This document shows positions 22,900 to 35,960 of a stretch of 64,000 nucleotides of DNA, piece by piece; position 1 is the stretch's first letter, and each line of letters begins with the position of its first letter. This DNA is from Manduca sexta (lineage: Eukaryota > Arthropoda > Insecta > Lepidoptera > Sphingidae). A program made the position numbers and the translations under genes. The stretch is taken from contig NC_051129.1 of NCBI RefSeq assembly GCF_014839805.1, positions 1,178,001 to 1,242,000 of the forward strand. The letters are read 5' to 3'. Under the pieces are notes generated by a model. The model was not told the DNA's origin and ran no database searches. It worked only from the letters and a program-made list of their open reading frames with translations.

Positions 22900-23060
22900 T
22901 ATAAAGCTAGATTTTGTTTGAATGATTTAATCTCAGGAACTACTAAACCGATTTTGATATTTTTTGCTCTAATGGGAAGCTACATTACTCCTTAGTGCTA
23001 TAGGCTACTTTCTATGCCAGAAATACTTTTTGACGCTGACGGAGCCGCGGTCTAAATCCT
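22900..23060 (-). repeat. LINE-type 3'-end fragment, inverted
   Basis: It contains AGGAACTACTAAACCGATTT and CTATAGGCT/ACGGAGCCGCGG, the reverse orientation of the repeat type at 21,890 and 34,905. Confidence 0.5.
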
Positions 23061-25520
23061 GTTTGTCATATCCGCATTACTCGCGACTACGCTCGCCTTA
23101 AATAAATTTCTTGTTACAGTCTAAACTCAAGTCCCCAAATCAGTGTATACATTCAAATCGCCATTTATCTAAATAATAGTCTAATTGAAAAGAAATTGCC
23201 ATAGGAGCAAGTTATAGAGAAGTTTATGTGTCTAGTCACCACATGGTCTATGTATGTGCTGTAATTTCACTTAAATCTTTTCAGCTGCTTCTGAATTTAT
23301 TTCGATCAAATATCAAAACATACAAACATCTAAACATTCTCAAAAACCTCCGCATTTATTTTATTATATAGTGTATAGCAAGATGTGGTATATACTTACC
23401 CAATAAAGCAGTAGATTATTACAATAATTACTATTCTGATTCTTAAAACATTAGTTACTCTTCTCAGACGATTTATTTCAGAAAGATTACCTACGATTGT
23501 AATAGAAAGTACGATTTTGTAATGTAACGCCGCCATCTAATGTTATGTGCACAACCAGAACCATAGGCCACACTAACCTTAGGATTTGCGTGTATTGTCG
23601 TTTACGGAAGAGAATGAAGGAAGACACTTAGTATAACTCTGGAAGAAAAAAAGTTGCAGGGCATTTAGTGTTACCTCCGATAGCAAATAACAATTCCAAG
23701 ATATTCTGCTAATGTATTTCTGAGAAATCTGAACTGAACATGACATTCTAAACGTCTGAATTTCGCCAACATAACCGTGCATTCCGTGTTTCTATTGAAA
23801 ATGGCGTAAAAAACCTCAGCTTGATCTAGTTCAGGAGCGGGTGATCAATCAATCCGATGGTTTACTCAACACGTTAAATAATACGATACCGGAAATGTTA
23901 TTCTGCATAGCGTTCGTGTATTCGTTTTCGCGAATTTATATTGCGAAAATCTTGTTTATGCAACCCTTTTTAGTTTGAGGTCTTGAGAAATAAAGGGACC
24001 TTGAAGTCAGGGCCGGTCTGTCCATAGGGTGAACGGAGCGGCTGTTCCAGGCGTCAAGGGTCAGGGGACACGCTCTGAGCCTTGGTGGCAAAAGCTTCTA
24101 CTTGACCGCGGCCCCTTTGAAGTGGAGTGGGTGGTTTCCCGGAGCGTCAGCTCCTAGGAAAGCGCCAAAAACTCAAAAGGGGCATCACGGAAATATATAC
24201 TTTTAATTTTAGCTAAAGTAAAAATGCATTTGCTGCGTCTCTGTTTTATCCTTCTGGAATAAAACTATGATCTTAAATTATGTGAATATTTTAACGTCCA
24301 GCTAAAAATGTTTTATAGCTTTCATACGACTCGCTATTAGTGTCAACCATATATTTAGTACTTTCTCAAATGTGACAACCCTGACTACGTCATGTCATAA
24401 AGTTTTACGGGCCGCTTGATTTTAATAGCACGTAGCAATCCTAGTTATGAAATGGGCAGCAATAATTAAAATATATTAGGAGCTATATGGTATGTACAAA
24501 TTAATAGATTTTTGACTGACGTCAGAAGAGTGAGAGGCATCATGGGTATCATTTTCATATACATCATTTAAATTCCCTTGTAAAAACCGTTTAGATACCT
24601 ATTTCAATCATCAACATTTATTAATAGACCTAGAAGTATTTTTATGCATGCATAGCAACGCGACGCCACTGCATCTGATATTAAGCGAATTAGGGTAAAA
24701 AAAAATGTCAACTACGAAAGACCCCTCGCCAGTCGACACAATTATGCCAGCCTGTTTGAACCCGATAAACCATCATCAAAATCACTCACGAATATATTTA
24801 TAGAACATTAGATTCACATACAATAAGACAATATTCATAGTCCCATCATACTTACATACAAGAAGGACATTTACATTAAAATTTTATGAAGGAGTTTGGA
24901 TGTAAAAAGTAGGTTGGATGTAACCACATCATGAGATGAAATTTTAACTTAACACGTAGACAATTTCTTCCGAGAACCCTACAATGGATCGTTTATTCTG
25001 GAAAAGACTAATACAGGCACAGCCGAGAACAAATCCAAATTCATAAAGGGTACAAACCATGAACCAAAGACTACATACACAACAGCGTTATCGCGAGTCA
25101 TTAAGCACCGGGTTACGCGCCGATAACTGGGGCACCGATGCACTTCTAGTAATTAGTGCTACACTTAGTGCATAGACTAGAAGTTCATATCTTGTTAGTA
25201 TGCTCTCAAAGCGTTCCGACACCGAAATAACAAATTGGTTATCTTTAGTTCAGTTATTGTGACCTAGTTAGTAAATTAATTACTAATATGGTTGTTATTT
25301 GCTAGTAGCATGTAAGCTATATTTGACATTGATCGTATGCGGATAAATAATGTAGCACATTTCGTTCTGCTATTTCCATTATGATTTGCTACTGTTGTTT
25401 TTAGCTTTAAAATATTTGCGTAGGTTTATTGTGTCATAAATATTGTAGCGACAATGTCTGACGAACTTGAACATCTTAGTTCAATTCCTATTTTAGGAAG
25501 CTAAACAGCTTACAATATAA
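23061..25520. other. Gene-free stretch with a possible hAT remnant
   Basis: At 24,007-24,190 CAGGGCCGGTCTGTCC opens a GC-rich, non-coding block that resembles a hAT end, but I cannot see its other end. An inverted repeat C fragment is at 24,721-24,770. Nothing else is supported. Confidence 0.4.
24721..24770 (-). repeat. Dispersed repeat C, fragment
   Basis: The reverse strand reads GGGTTCAAACAGGCTGGCAT, AATTGTGTCGACTGGCGAGG, as in the other copies. Confidence 0.6.
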
Positions 25521-25887
25521 TTAAGGCGATACCTCAAGGTCCATTTTCATACATTTTGTTTCACCTTTAATCTGGGTAACTAAACAAGTATTGGCAAGTA
25601 AAGAATTTAAATTCACGTCTAGTTAGTGATTGGTTCTCGCAGTTGAAAGAAAAACGTAAAAATAATTAATAATCATGGATATTTCGGCCTTTAAAATTTA
25701 ATAAGACGAAATTTTAAAGGCAGAAATATCCATGATTATTAATTATTTTTACGTTTTTCTTTCAACTGCGAGAACTAATCACTAACTAGACGTGAATTTA
25801 AATTCTTTACTTGCCAATACTTGTTTAGTTACCCAGATTAAAGGTGAAACAAAATGTATGAAAATGGACCTTGAGGTATCGCCTTAA
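25521..25887. mobile_element. TTAA-flanked 359-bp palindromic fold-back element
   Basis: TTAA at 25,521-25,524 and 25,884-25,887 brackets two 175-base arms (25,525-25,699 and 25,709-25,883) around a 9-base loop (AATAAGACG). The arms are complementary at all but two positions by manual comparison. They begin GGCGATACCTCAAGGTCC. There is no coding capacity. A deletion derivative is at 11,386-11,629. TTAA is also a perfect palindrome, so the sequence alone cannot separate target duplication from element end. Confidence 0.88.
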
Positions 25888-26322
25888 TATACAATTTTTA
25901 AAACATGAAATATACATAATTAATTTATTTATATCCCCAATAGTCGTTACTGATGTAAAAAGCCCACCACTTCTCTGCCTATCCTTAAAAAGGCGGGCAA
26001 GTATATTAAATTTACCTAAAGGCTGTCAAGTCCGCCTACGATACAATATTCGCAAAGATAATGATATGACACTATGTGGGTCACTATTATCATTTCGGAG
26101 ACTGACAGTAATTTCCTCCACGCTAAAATATTCTAGACTGGCCTCACATATACACTCATCTCCCAAAATTCATCTAAGTTTTTGAAACTGTTAATGATTT
26201 GATCGTTTGATCCGGGTATAGCTTTCTAAATACAATAGTTATAGTTTAGTAAACTCAAATACGAGACGAATAACTCACTTTGTGCTGCATCTTTCAACCA
26301 AGAATAGCCAAAATATTGATAT

Positions 26323-26502
26323 CTGCCCAGCTGTGGCGAAGGGTCCATATAACCCGATTCCTGCCGGCCTCCCTTCATGTAGAATTTGTGTAGATCTAAT
26401 TATGATTACAACGATTTGCAGGTCGTATTAATGCATATTAGTACTTATACGTAGTGTCGGGTTCCCTTTTGAAAAAGTTCGCCTTTCGCCACTGCTGCCC
26501 AG
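26323..26502. mobile_element. hAT MITE family M, 164 bp with 8-bp target duplication
   Basis: The element, 26,331-26,494, starts CTGTGGCGAAGGGTCC and ends CGCCTTTCGCCACTG. It is bounded by CTGCCCAG at 26,323-26,330 and again at 26,495-26,502, an exact 8-bp duplication, which is the hAT signature. No protein is encoded, so mobility would need a transposase from elsewhere. Confidence 0.85.
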
Positions 26503-26529
26503 GTAGTCTCTCTATATTATTGATTCCCA

Positions 26530-26849
26530 TAGTAGTCCAGATGGACCCCTAGGGGTCCACAGGAGACTCGACGGGGGTCTACGTTTGCGTGACCAAAAAA
26601 TGAAAGTTCACAATTCGTAAGTCTCATCCACGAATTTTTTTTTAGTTTAGATAGTAAAGAACTAAAATGTTGGCTTGACTTCACCTATAAATGTAGGCAG
26701 GTAATATATTAATAAGCTTAGCCTTTGTTACATTTAAAAATTTGCTTATTCTGGGGAATATACTAGAAATGTAGCTGCAGGCGATCTACCGGAACCCGCA
26801 AAATTTTGAAAGTGGTCTATGGGAAAAAAAAAACGTTTGGGAACATCTG
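26530..26849 (-). mobile_element. hAT-like non-autonomous element H2
   Basis: It is an inverted relative of 13,195-13,500: on the minus strand CAGATGTTCCCAAACG, ATAGACCACTTTCAAAATTT and later AGGTGAAGTCAAGCCAACAT. It starts 28 bases after the hAT MITE duplication at 26,502. Confidence 0.6.
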
Positions 26850-29800
26850 TACTATATGATAGGCTAATGTTAGCTAAGTAATAACTTAAAAATAATGACA
26901 GTCACCAAATTCCTTCAGGTCATTCACCTTCATTAACATAGCAATGAGCTGTACAGTTATTAAGATAAAAGTCAGTTCTCTCCAGGCTTTCAGCCGGTAC
27001 CTAAGCTGACTAAGCTCATGACTCAAGAAGTCCGGAAATGGTTGATGACTCACATCTAGAGATCAATCGTTTAAACTGAGTAACTTTATATTTTTATGAT
27101 TGGAGTGATTTATTACGTAAAATGTACTTGTGCTATGTAAATAAAATGTTCAAGGAAATAATGTGGGACGTCAGATACTGCGTCAGATCGGACGTGCGAT
27201 GCTTTATTGTGCGACCTTAGGATTATTTTTGAAAATTTTACATGAAAAATAACCTTATAAAAATATATATTGTCCTCGAAGAGGATGTCAACATGTACGC
27301 AGAACTTACTTTTGAAAGAGATATTGTCAAAAGTGAGAACTAACGCTTTGGAATCACTGTCTTATAGAAAGCTAATGAACAGTGGCTTCCTCGCAGTGCT
27401 TCGTAATCTTAATGAGACGGTCAGCGGCCACAGTATATCTGTTCAAGTGCCAATAACCTTTTTTTAAGATTAGCAATTCATTCATGATTCTTCTAGCAGT
27501 TTGCTCATAAGCAATAACTTTTCATGATGCGAATTATGCTGAGTAGCAGGGTAGATGTCATATTATATATTACTCACTTTAAAATGATTGAGTTGTATTA
27601 TGGTTATAATTGTAAAGGGTGCTTTATTTTCTATTTTTTTTATATAATACTTATGTATGTTTGTTATGTCCGTAACCAATAAAATACTTTTCTTACTTCC
27701 TTTCTTTTTTTCTTTCGAATACAAGCAGGTTTTACTCTATAAAAAGATAAACACCTACAATTTCAACGCCATACTAGATGTCTAGCTGTGTAATCTAGCG
27801 TTTTCAGTTGCGTCAGCTGTGAAGCTGTTTATTTAGGACCACATGCTTTATATTATGTTGACCCGAATAAGACGAAAATATATTTTTCTACAATATTGTA
27901 TAGTAAACTAGCCGGTTTTGAAACGGGTGGTCTAAGTTTGAAATTCTGCACCGAAACAACTATTTTAGTGATTTATAGATTTATTACCCACAGCTTCAGA
28001 CTGCATAGAAAAATTCTAACCTATGTTTAAAAGTAAATTGCAAACATTTTTAAATGATCATATTTTTTTCGATGGCTGATTTTAATAAATTAAGTAAGCT
28101 TATATTGTCTCTATTATACTCGCTCACCTGTGAAAACTACATAAAAATCCGTTAAGTAATTCCGGAAATATGCGCTAGCGAACGAAATGAAACAAAAGAA
28201 TTCTAAAAATCTCTGATTTATACTCTTCAATGTACAAACACCGGGTTCTTCTGTTTTGTTATACTATATTTATAGATAAATAGATTTGGTCTGAATTTTA
28301 ATAACATTCATATTTCCTTCTACCTTGCTCAGGACTGAGTACATTCCTGTTCAGTGTTCTTATTTACATGATCAAAATTATTTATACGAATTACGGAACA
28401 GGTGTTCGATACAGAAATCCATCTTTAATAGATCGCATGATATACTTTGGCCTCATCAAAGGCCTTTCCCTGTTTATCAAGATATTAGCACAAACGCCAC
28501 CCAGGAAACCCTCAATATTTGCCCCATTTAGTTCCATTTTCATTGCCAACGTCACCAGTGCAAACTATAGGGTCGTTTGTTTGTAATGCCAATATAGGGT
28601 GCGATTTACACGTATAGCTTAGGGGAAACATGCTTCTAAATAGGGACGATATTTCTTGAATGATAAGGTTCTTAGTGAAGATGGGTGATGAAATAAGATT
28701 GCATAGAATCACAGAATGTAGAATACAGACTTTAATACACTACGCAGTTTAAAAAAACAATCTAATTTGTCTAAAGTTATAAGTACATAATGAATTTCTT
28801 TCTTTCATACCACAGTTCCTTATAGTTAATAAATAGCTTTCGTCCAAAATTTTATTATTAGAGAACATAAGCAAAGAATGGATTGTTGCTAAAAATATTC
28901 ATCAGATCGAAATAGTTTTTGAATATAGAATTGCAAGCGAATATTTAGGTGAATACTTGAAATAAGTACTCAATTTGGCAAGAACAATGATGATAATGTA
29001 ACAGAAAATAATTTAAAGGCTATGATTTGCCGATATTTTGTTATTATAAATTTGGACTTCAAAGATGCACGATACAAGGTCGATGAGTTGAATACTGTTT
29101 ATGTTTCCACTGATAACACATTATATGTGTACTTTAACGTTACTTGTAAACCGACTATTATAGAATAACCTGATTTATAACGTAATATTAGTAAAATAAT
29201 CAAATAATGTTGCGAAACTAAACAAATCGGTAATTTTCAATATTAGTTAATATTTGGGTTATCTTGCATCATGATGTGGATTATTCCAAAAATCTATATT
29301 ACATGTTAACATTGGCGCTGAGATGAGCTCAGATGAGATTTAATGAGAAAGTGGAAAGTTATGACAAGACGGACAGCTTTTTCAACAGACCATAAAATAA
29401 TTGAGAAGACACAGTCTCAATAGCTAAATAGATTATACTTGCAAGAGAATTTATGAAGCTGGCATTACACTGGGTGCGTTAGCTACTGTTTCAATAATTA
29501 ATCAATATCCATACTAAGACTAACCATGATGTTAAAGTTTTAGGTTTAGAAATAATATTGTCAATCATCATTCTTGCATTAAATTTTTTTGTGCATGCGA
29601 AAGTCTATCTAAATAAGTTGTTGATCTTTGTAAGTATTATGTTCTAGTTTAAAGGACCATTCTGCAAGGCCTAGTAATTAAGTAGACAAAAGAGCAATTA
29701 TTTAACTTATTATTACAACTGTTTCTAATCATTTCCACACTGACCTTCCCACAAGCGCATTACGTACGACATTAAATCTCGACGGGTTCGCCGCCGTGTT

Positions 29801-32800
29801 TCGCTGACATTGTATACATTTTTTCTGTTCTTGCGTCTACGTGCGCGTGCGGCGTGACGCAAAAGCGTTTCTCTCATCACAATGTATTTAGACAATACAT
29901 TTGCGTTTAGTCTGCCGCAGTGCGGAATATTAAAAGATGTCGGCTTTATTATAAATTATGATTATGATAAAGAAGTGATTTCATTGTTCGTTAAATTATT
30001 TTTGTTATTTGTAAATTGAATCGAGCTTTTCGATGTAGAATCATGGTAATTAGGCGTAAAACTTTATACAAATAAACCTCATTGCATTATTGTTTTAAAC
30101 CCACACAATTTTTTTCTTTGATGTGTTGATGACGAAATATCTCATTAAAATCAATTATTGCGGAATAATTATTCTTAACCAATGAAATGTGGATACAATA
30201 AATATCAACGAGGTGTTACCTCCCAACTCCCATGATGACGTCCAGAAATAGGTATGCCGATATGTCTAACTAGTTAAACACTAGCACACCTTATACCTAT
30301 GTTTTGTAGGTTACCTAATAACACATCTTACTAGCATTATAATGACCCATATTTCATAGCGCACTAGCTATACGATAATCTGTTCAAGCTTTTCCTAAAT
30401 ATAGGTACTTAGGGCATCCTCCTCAGCGGAGGTATTAACTCTCAAATCATCTTGTAGATCATCAATACTTGCAATACTCCATAATCCAACTTTACTTTCA
30501 TTGTCCCTGAAACGTCACCAGCTCCTAAAGCCTATTAACACAAACAATCGACGTTGCCAGCTGACGTCACGTACAATTTGGGCAGCACTTAACCACTGAC
30601 GCCTGATATCGGCTGTCCATTTAGCAAATTAGCAAACACTCGTTGGAATTGGAGTGACATCTGTCATCAGCTGCTTTGTTTGTGACAACATTTTTATAGA
30701 ATTGCCAATCATGGTATTGAAAGGTAATTTGAAAAATTGTAAACTTGACATTGGTAGAACTGTTGACAGAAATTGGATTGGAAAGATGGCATGCTGTAGG
30801 CATTTGTGTATAGAATGATCCAGCGCAACGAGAAACAGTATGAATTAAAAGATGTAGAGTTAAACTTTTGGTTGCACTTCTGTTTAGCTCGTGGTAGATA
30901 GTTATGCCGTCATTTTATAGCATTATACTTATATTATATTGATAATATTAATATAACGAATTCTGTCACGTTCTTCTTACGTCAGCTGTTCTTTGTCGCT
31001 TTCATGTAATGGAGCCCTTTTTTGTTAAGAATTGAATAATAACTAAATCAGATATAAACTACGCGTTCACAGGTCGAACCAAGGGCAAAGAAATCATACT
31101 TCCGTTCTGCAACATACCGCTGTAGCGATGTTATTAGAAATTACGAAAGGAACATCTTTATGAATTCCAGTCAATACTGATTGCATTGACCGTGAAGGGG
31201 GGTGTCCTGACATTCGAATCACTGTTCGAAAACGCAGGTGGTGTTATGTGTATAAGTGAATTTATAGCCTTACCAGGAAAATGAAACACCTACTTTGGTG
31301 GCGACACTATTGCTTTTTCATTTTAAAGTTAACGTAGTCAGTTAATTAGTTTCATATTCTACGACAAAATTACAAGGTTTTTTATTTTCCTGGCCAGGGC
31401 ATTGTACTCAAAAGCAATCATAATAATGTCATTTCAATTTAAAATGTGAGTTGCCAAAGGAAAAGCGTGTTTAAAAAGTAGGTCACAATCACGTATTTCT
31501 AATATGCTAAAGAAAAAAAATGACTACATCAAAGCGTTTCATAAAACAAATGCAAAAATAATTGTTTGTAGATTTAGGATAGAAAAACGTAACTGTCCGA
31601 AGTAAAACGGAAGAAATGCACCCGGTAAAAGATTTTTACTAAACATTACAGCAAATCCAAACATTGGCGGAGCTGTCATAATCTTTGTATAATCACATCA
31701 ATCCATCCACGATATAGACGTCACTGCTTGATTCCTTTATTAATGCAACAACTGTATACGCATGTACAAACGAATACTTTTCCGAAATAAATACCACAAA
31801 CTTAGTAGGTAAGCAGTTTCAAACATTCGCCAATTATTATTTCATTCAATGATAAATACTAATCGATGCTAGAAAGGTTTCACATCTAAGCGACAATACA
31901 TTTTTGAGAAGAGTTAGTGAAACTTTTGATTTTAAAAAAAAATATATAAATTAAACTATTGATACTTTATAAAAATATAGTCTAATGATATTTAAATTGT
32001 CCTAGAGATACCAAACTTAGATGAAACGACGCAGAACAATTTTATGATTCCAAATATTTATATAATTAATTTTCGGTATATTTGTTGTTTAGATATTGAT
32101 GGCCTTTCAAGCGGTGGTTATTATCTGTAAAATTATAATATTCAAACTAAGTTTTTTTATTATAAACTTTTGAGTTTTAGGCTAGACTTGTTCTAAATTG
32201 ATTTTCCTCCCAAATCTAGTAACCCTAGAATGTCTAATAAATCTAGCACTTTACGATAGCAATATAGTGAAATGTCCAACGCACATAAATCATGATACTA
32301 AACGTTATGTTTATTGATTTGATGACACTGGCGTCTCATTTGTTACTTATTGCTTTAATTAGCTTTCTTATAACGTTATCTCATTGACATTATTACGAAA
32401 TGCTTCATTAATTCTATGTTTTCTTGGATCTATTACAATGAGTTTTAAAGACTGAATTTCTTGAATCAATTTGTAGTAGGAACATCATAACAAAATCTGA
32501 ATATAAAGAATTACCCATCCAATGAACTTACGAAAATAACGGTATCTTGTTTGAACTTGTTAAAAAAAACTTAAAGAATTTCTCTATCTCAGTTTTACAT
32601 ACAAAACTATAAAACTACTTTACAAAACCTTGATTATCTTGAAATAAGGTTTCCCTGAAATACCGCTTTTGCGCTTAGCACGGTAGAATATACCTAGAAT
32701 ATATAATTTCAATTGCAATAATCTATCACATCCGCTCCATCCTACTCTTACAGCTGTCTTATAATTATATCGCAATGACTAACCCTTTTAACCCCCAATA

Positions 32801-32994
32801 TCGTCCAATTAATCTCAATAATCTTCAGCGAATGTCCCGTACGGTTTCCTCTGTTTAATAAGGATGCTAGGACGCCACACGTTATTAACGGCTATTTGTA
32901 TGCGTTATCGATTGTGGGGCGATGGGTGACCGCACCGACGGACCGAGTGTTGCGAATTGTGTATGAATATGCGAATTGAGATCTTTATATAAAT
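26850..32994. other. Long gene-free region (probable first intron of the receptor gene)
   Basis: No exon with recognisable coding content was found; frames at 27,270, 28,325 and 28,368 are unconvincing. A CpG-enriched patch lies at about 29,755-29,870. LINE-type fragments occur around 27,905-28,200, and weak terminal inverted repeats bound about 31,268-31,405 (CCAGGAAAAT on both strands). The region is otherwise AT-rich. Confidence 0.45.
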
Positions 32995-33195
32995 TACTAG
33001 CGACCCGCTCCGTCTTCGCACGGGTGCAATATTTATCCACTATTTAATGGATGTTATTATACATATAAACCTTCCTCTTGAATTACTCTATCAATTAAAA
33101 AAAACCGCATCAAAATCCGTTGCGTAATTTTAAAGATTTAAACACACATAGGGACAGAGAAAGCGACTTTGTTTTATACTATGTAGTGATTATGC
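32995..33195 (+). repeat. Dispersed non-LTR-type repeat fragment
   Basis: CGACCCGCTCCGTCTTCGCA, then CATCAAAATCCGTTGCGTAA, CACATAGGGACAGAGAAAGC and TTTGTTTTATACTATGTAGT. This order is common to a widespread insect repeat that I cannot assign to a clade with certainty. Confidence 0.55.
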
Positions 33196-33219
33196 TTGTA
33201 AAGATTCTAAATAAAAACG

Positions 33220-33447
33220 ACACACACGGTTTTTTTTCTCGAAGAGGTAAGCACAACTGGTGCACCCAGGTTCTGTTGTGTGACGTCCCACGTCATAGAG
33301 GACGATAGGCTCGCCCCATCGGGTACAAATTCCAGACTTCGGGCTAATACTGAATATAAAACCCAATATCACTTTTCATCACCCAGGGTACGAACCTGAG
33401 ACCTCAGTACTGTAGTCGTACCGTAATAAACTACGCCACCGCGGCAG
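33220..33447 (-). mobile_element. SINE family A copy
   Basis: On the minus strand: CCGCGGTGGCGTAGTTTATT head, B-box-like GGTTCGTACCC, AAAAGTGATATTGGGTTTTA and the CACCAGTTGTGCTTACCTCT tail. Confidence 0.8.
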
Positions 33448-34009
33448 TCGCACAAATAAGACCTAGAAGTGACTGATGTAGCTATTAGTACAGTTATTTG
33501 AAAAATCTAATGTTCCTCCTAGTTTTAGACATTTCCCGTATGCGAAAATACCTCTAATATATCCGGTAAACAAAATTATAAGTAAGGTTATAGGTTAGTC
33601 GTTAGACGTATTTAACAGCCGTTATAAGGATTAAAATAATGTGTGGAAGACATGATGTCCTTTAAAATATATCACTATTCATCTTTAAAAAGTACCTTTG
33701 ATTAATAAGTACTTGTCACAATTATTATCTATTGTCTTTTACTTATTACCTCTCTAATTTAGCATCCTAGTCAGGCATCTTTCCTTTTATAAACGGTAAC
33801 AGTTACCTATAAGGATAGAGCCCAATTATACTTTAAGAGAATATTTTAAATGGTAAGTGCGAATCAAGCACTTCATTTATGTAAATTATGATATCTTTAA
33901 AAACATATTTCGTTAGGAGTAGTTAACTCCCACATACATTGTCAGATTTGTCATACATTATGACTTTATGTTCGTGGTAGAATATATATGTTATATACGT
34001 TCGAATAGC

Positions 34010-34165
34010 GACCACCGTACTCAAGGTGTTAAAACCCGCCATAGTGGCCCATAGATACGTCACCTTCCGGGATCGGCTGTGTATATTTGGTTCCAACAGG
34101 CCGGCATAATTGTGTCGATTGTCGAGGGGTAATCATCCCTCGTTAGTCTACATTCTATTATCCAT
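34010..34165 (+). repeat. Dispersed repeat C, copy
   Basis: AAGGTGTTAAAACCCGCCAT, TTCCGGGATCGGCTGTGTAT, CAGGCCGGCATAATTGTGTC and GGTAATCATCCCTCGTTAG follow in order. Confidence 0.7.
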
Positions 34166-34556
34166 AAACTTTATGCTGCAACTCTTGTAACTATGAAGTA
34201 CAATAACATACATACATCTGTTTGTAATTATGTGCTATGTGTCACATTACTGGTTTTCTTTTAAATTACGTGTTAAGGTAAACTTCCGAAGTTATTGTGG
34301 TTAAATTGATGACGTAGCAATGAGTCGGACCATAAAATATTTAAATATTAGAAAGGAAATCTTAATTCAAGGTTGATGATATGCACGGCACATTTAGACT
34401 TTAAAAAAATCGCTACTTTCAGTAGAAATTTTTGATAATGATTTTACCACACTAATGTCTTATGGAATTAAGTGTCGCAATAAGTCAATAACAATGGTAT
34501 GTTATGACCCACCATGGTTTTAACATTTAGAGAATTTTGATTTTACTATAGATAAA

Positions 34557-34862
34557 AGCGACGATAGCCTAGTTAGGTATAGATGCGGACTGCCAAGATG
34601 AATATCTGCAGGTTCGAATCCCAAGGGCACACACCTCTAACTTTTCTAAAATGATGTGTGTATTCTTTGTGAATTATCGCTTGCTTTAACGGTGAAGGAA
34701 AACATCGTGAGGAAACCTGCATATCTGAGAAATGACGTATGTGAATTTTACCAATCTGCACTAGGCCAGCGTGGTGGTTTAAGGCCTAATCCCTCTCAGC
34801 AGTAGAGGAGGCCCGTGCCCAACAGTGGGACAGTATATAATATAGGGCTGATATTATTATAG
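34557..34862 (+). mobile_element. SINE family B, full-length copy
   Basis: Head GCGACGATAGCCTAGTTAGG with B box GGTTCGAATCC, body as in the copy at 19,075, end GGGCTGATATTATTATAG. Confidence 0.85.
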
Positions 34863-34899
34863 ATCTAACTCCTGTTGGCTGTTACGGCTTAATCATTAC

Positions 34900-35170
34900 T
34901 AACATAAAGAGGAAAAGTTTGTAAGTATGTTTGTAGGGGCTAATCTCTGGAACTACTTAACCGATTTAGAAAATTCTTTCACTAATAGGAACCTATATAA
35001 TTTTTCTTTGTTTTTTTCTTTCTTTATACGTCTCTACCTATGCACATCTGTCTGTGACAAATAAATTATTTTTCTTTCTTTCTTTTCTATATTACTTCTG
35101 AGTGCTATTGGCTACTGTTTTAAATATTTATTCCGGAAAAACGTTACCACGCAGGCGGAGTCACAGGCAA
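34900..35170 (-). repeat. LINE-type 3' fragment carrying a T/CTTT-rich insert
   Basis: The flanks (GGAACTACTTAACCGATTTA and CACGCAGGCGGAGTCACAGG) are parts of one repeat. Between them lie two CTTTCTTT runs (about 35,020 and 35,080) around a short AT-rich segment, which looks like an insertion bounded by a duplicated pyrimidine tract. Confidence 0.45.
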
Positions 35171-35589
35171 AAAATAATTGCTATAATAAGCATCAAGATT
35201 AATGTAATAACATAAGTCCCTAATTTCGGCAGCATGTCCCCCTACGTCCTTTTCCGATATACAATTAAGATAAGATGTTTTAACATGGACTACAGCCATA
35301 AACAATGACGTTACATCATCAAGCCCGCTAAGGAACCCATGTGCGGACAGGAAGTCGTAGGTGTTTTATGATCTCTGGTTGCAACTTCAATTACTAGTTT
35401 GTGACATTACGAAAAAATATTTTTGTTTTGTCTATACATGTTGAAGTAATTACATGTGCCGGCAATATTTTGGATGTTGAGAAAACTCCATGTTTCTAGT
35501 TTACGAATTTTATTTATTGGTAAATAGGCAGAGTACAATATTGTCCAATAGAAAGACAGGGAGGTGTTGGAAATATAGTTTATGTTCAT

Positions 35590-35960
35590 AAATGAAACCA
35601 CATACTCGTCTTGCTTCTAACATTGTGCCAAAAATCATTCATGAATTACGAATGTTTTCATAAAAAATCCAAAAAGTAAGGATTTTTTATTTTGTAGTTA
35701 AGTGCGAATTAAGTAAGTACATGTGTGTATTTCTGACTGAAATTGTGATGCTGCGCCAAATTCTCTTACTAGTAGAAGTGGCATTAGGGAAAATAAAATT
35801 AAAATTACTTTTTATTAATATTTATTTCGTTCATAATTTATACATTTTTATTTAACATCTACGGTTTGAGTTACTATATTGTAAGTGATATTTTCAGGAA
35901 GATAAGTATTGGTTTCATTAAGTAACGCCATATCAAAATGGCCCTGTAAATTTTACTTGC
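35590..35960 (+). repeat. Dispersed repeat F, copy 2
   Basis: AAATGAAACCACATACTCGT, ATTGTGCCAAAAATCATTCA, CCAAATTCTCTTACTAGTAG and CATATCAAAATGGCCCTGTA match copy 1 at 1655-2030 in order. Confidence 0.6.

Noticed and set aside
25871..26185. 104-codon frame beginning in the palindrome
   Set aside because: It starts in the terminal repeat of a transposon and has no recognisable content.
27270..28586. Frames of 65-72 codons suggesting a small gene
   Set aside because: No conserved motif, no matching splice sites, and the composition is that of the surrounding non-coding sequence.
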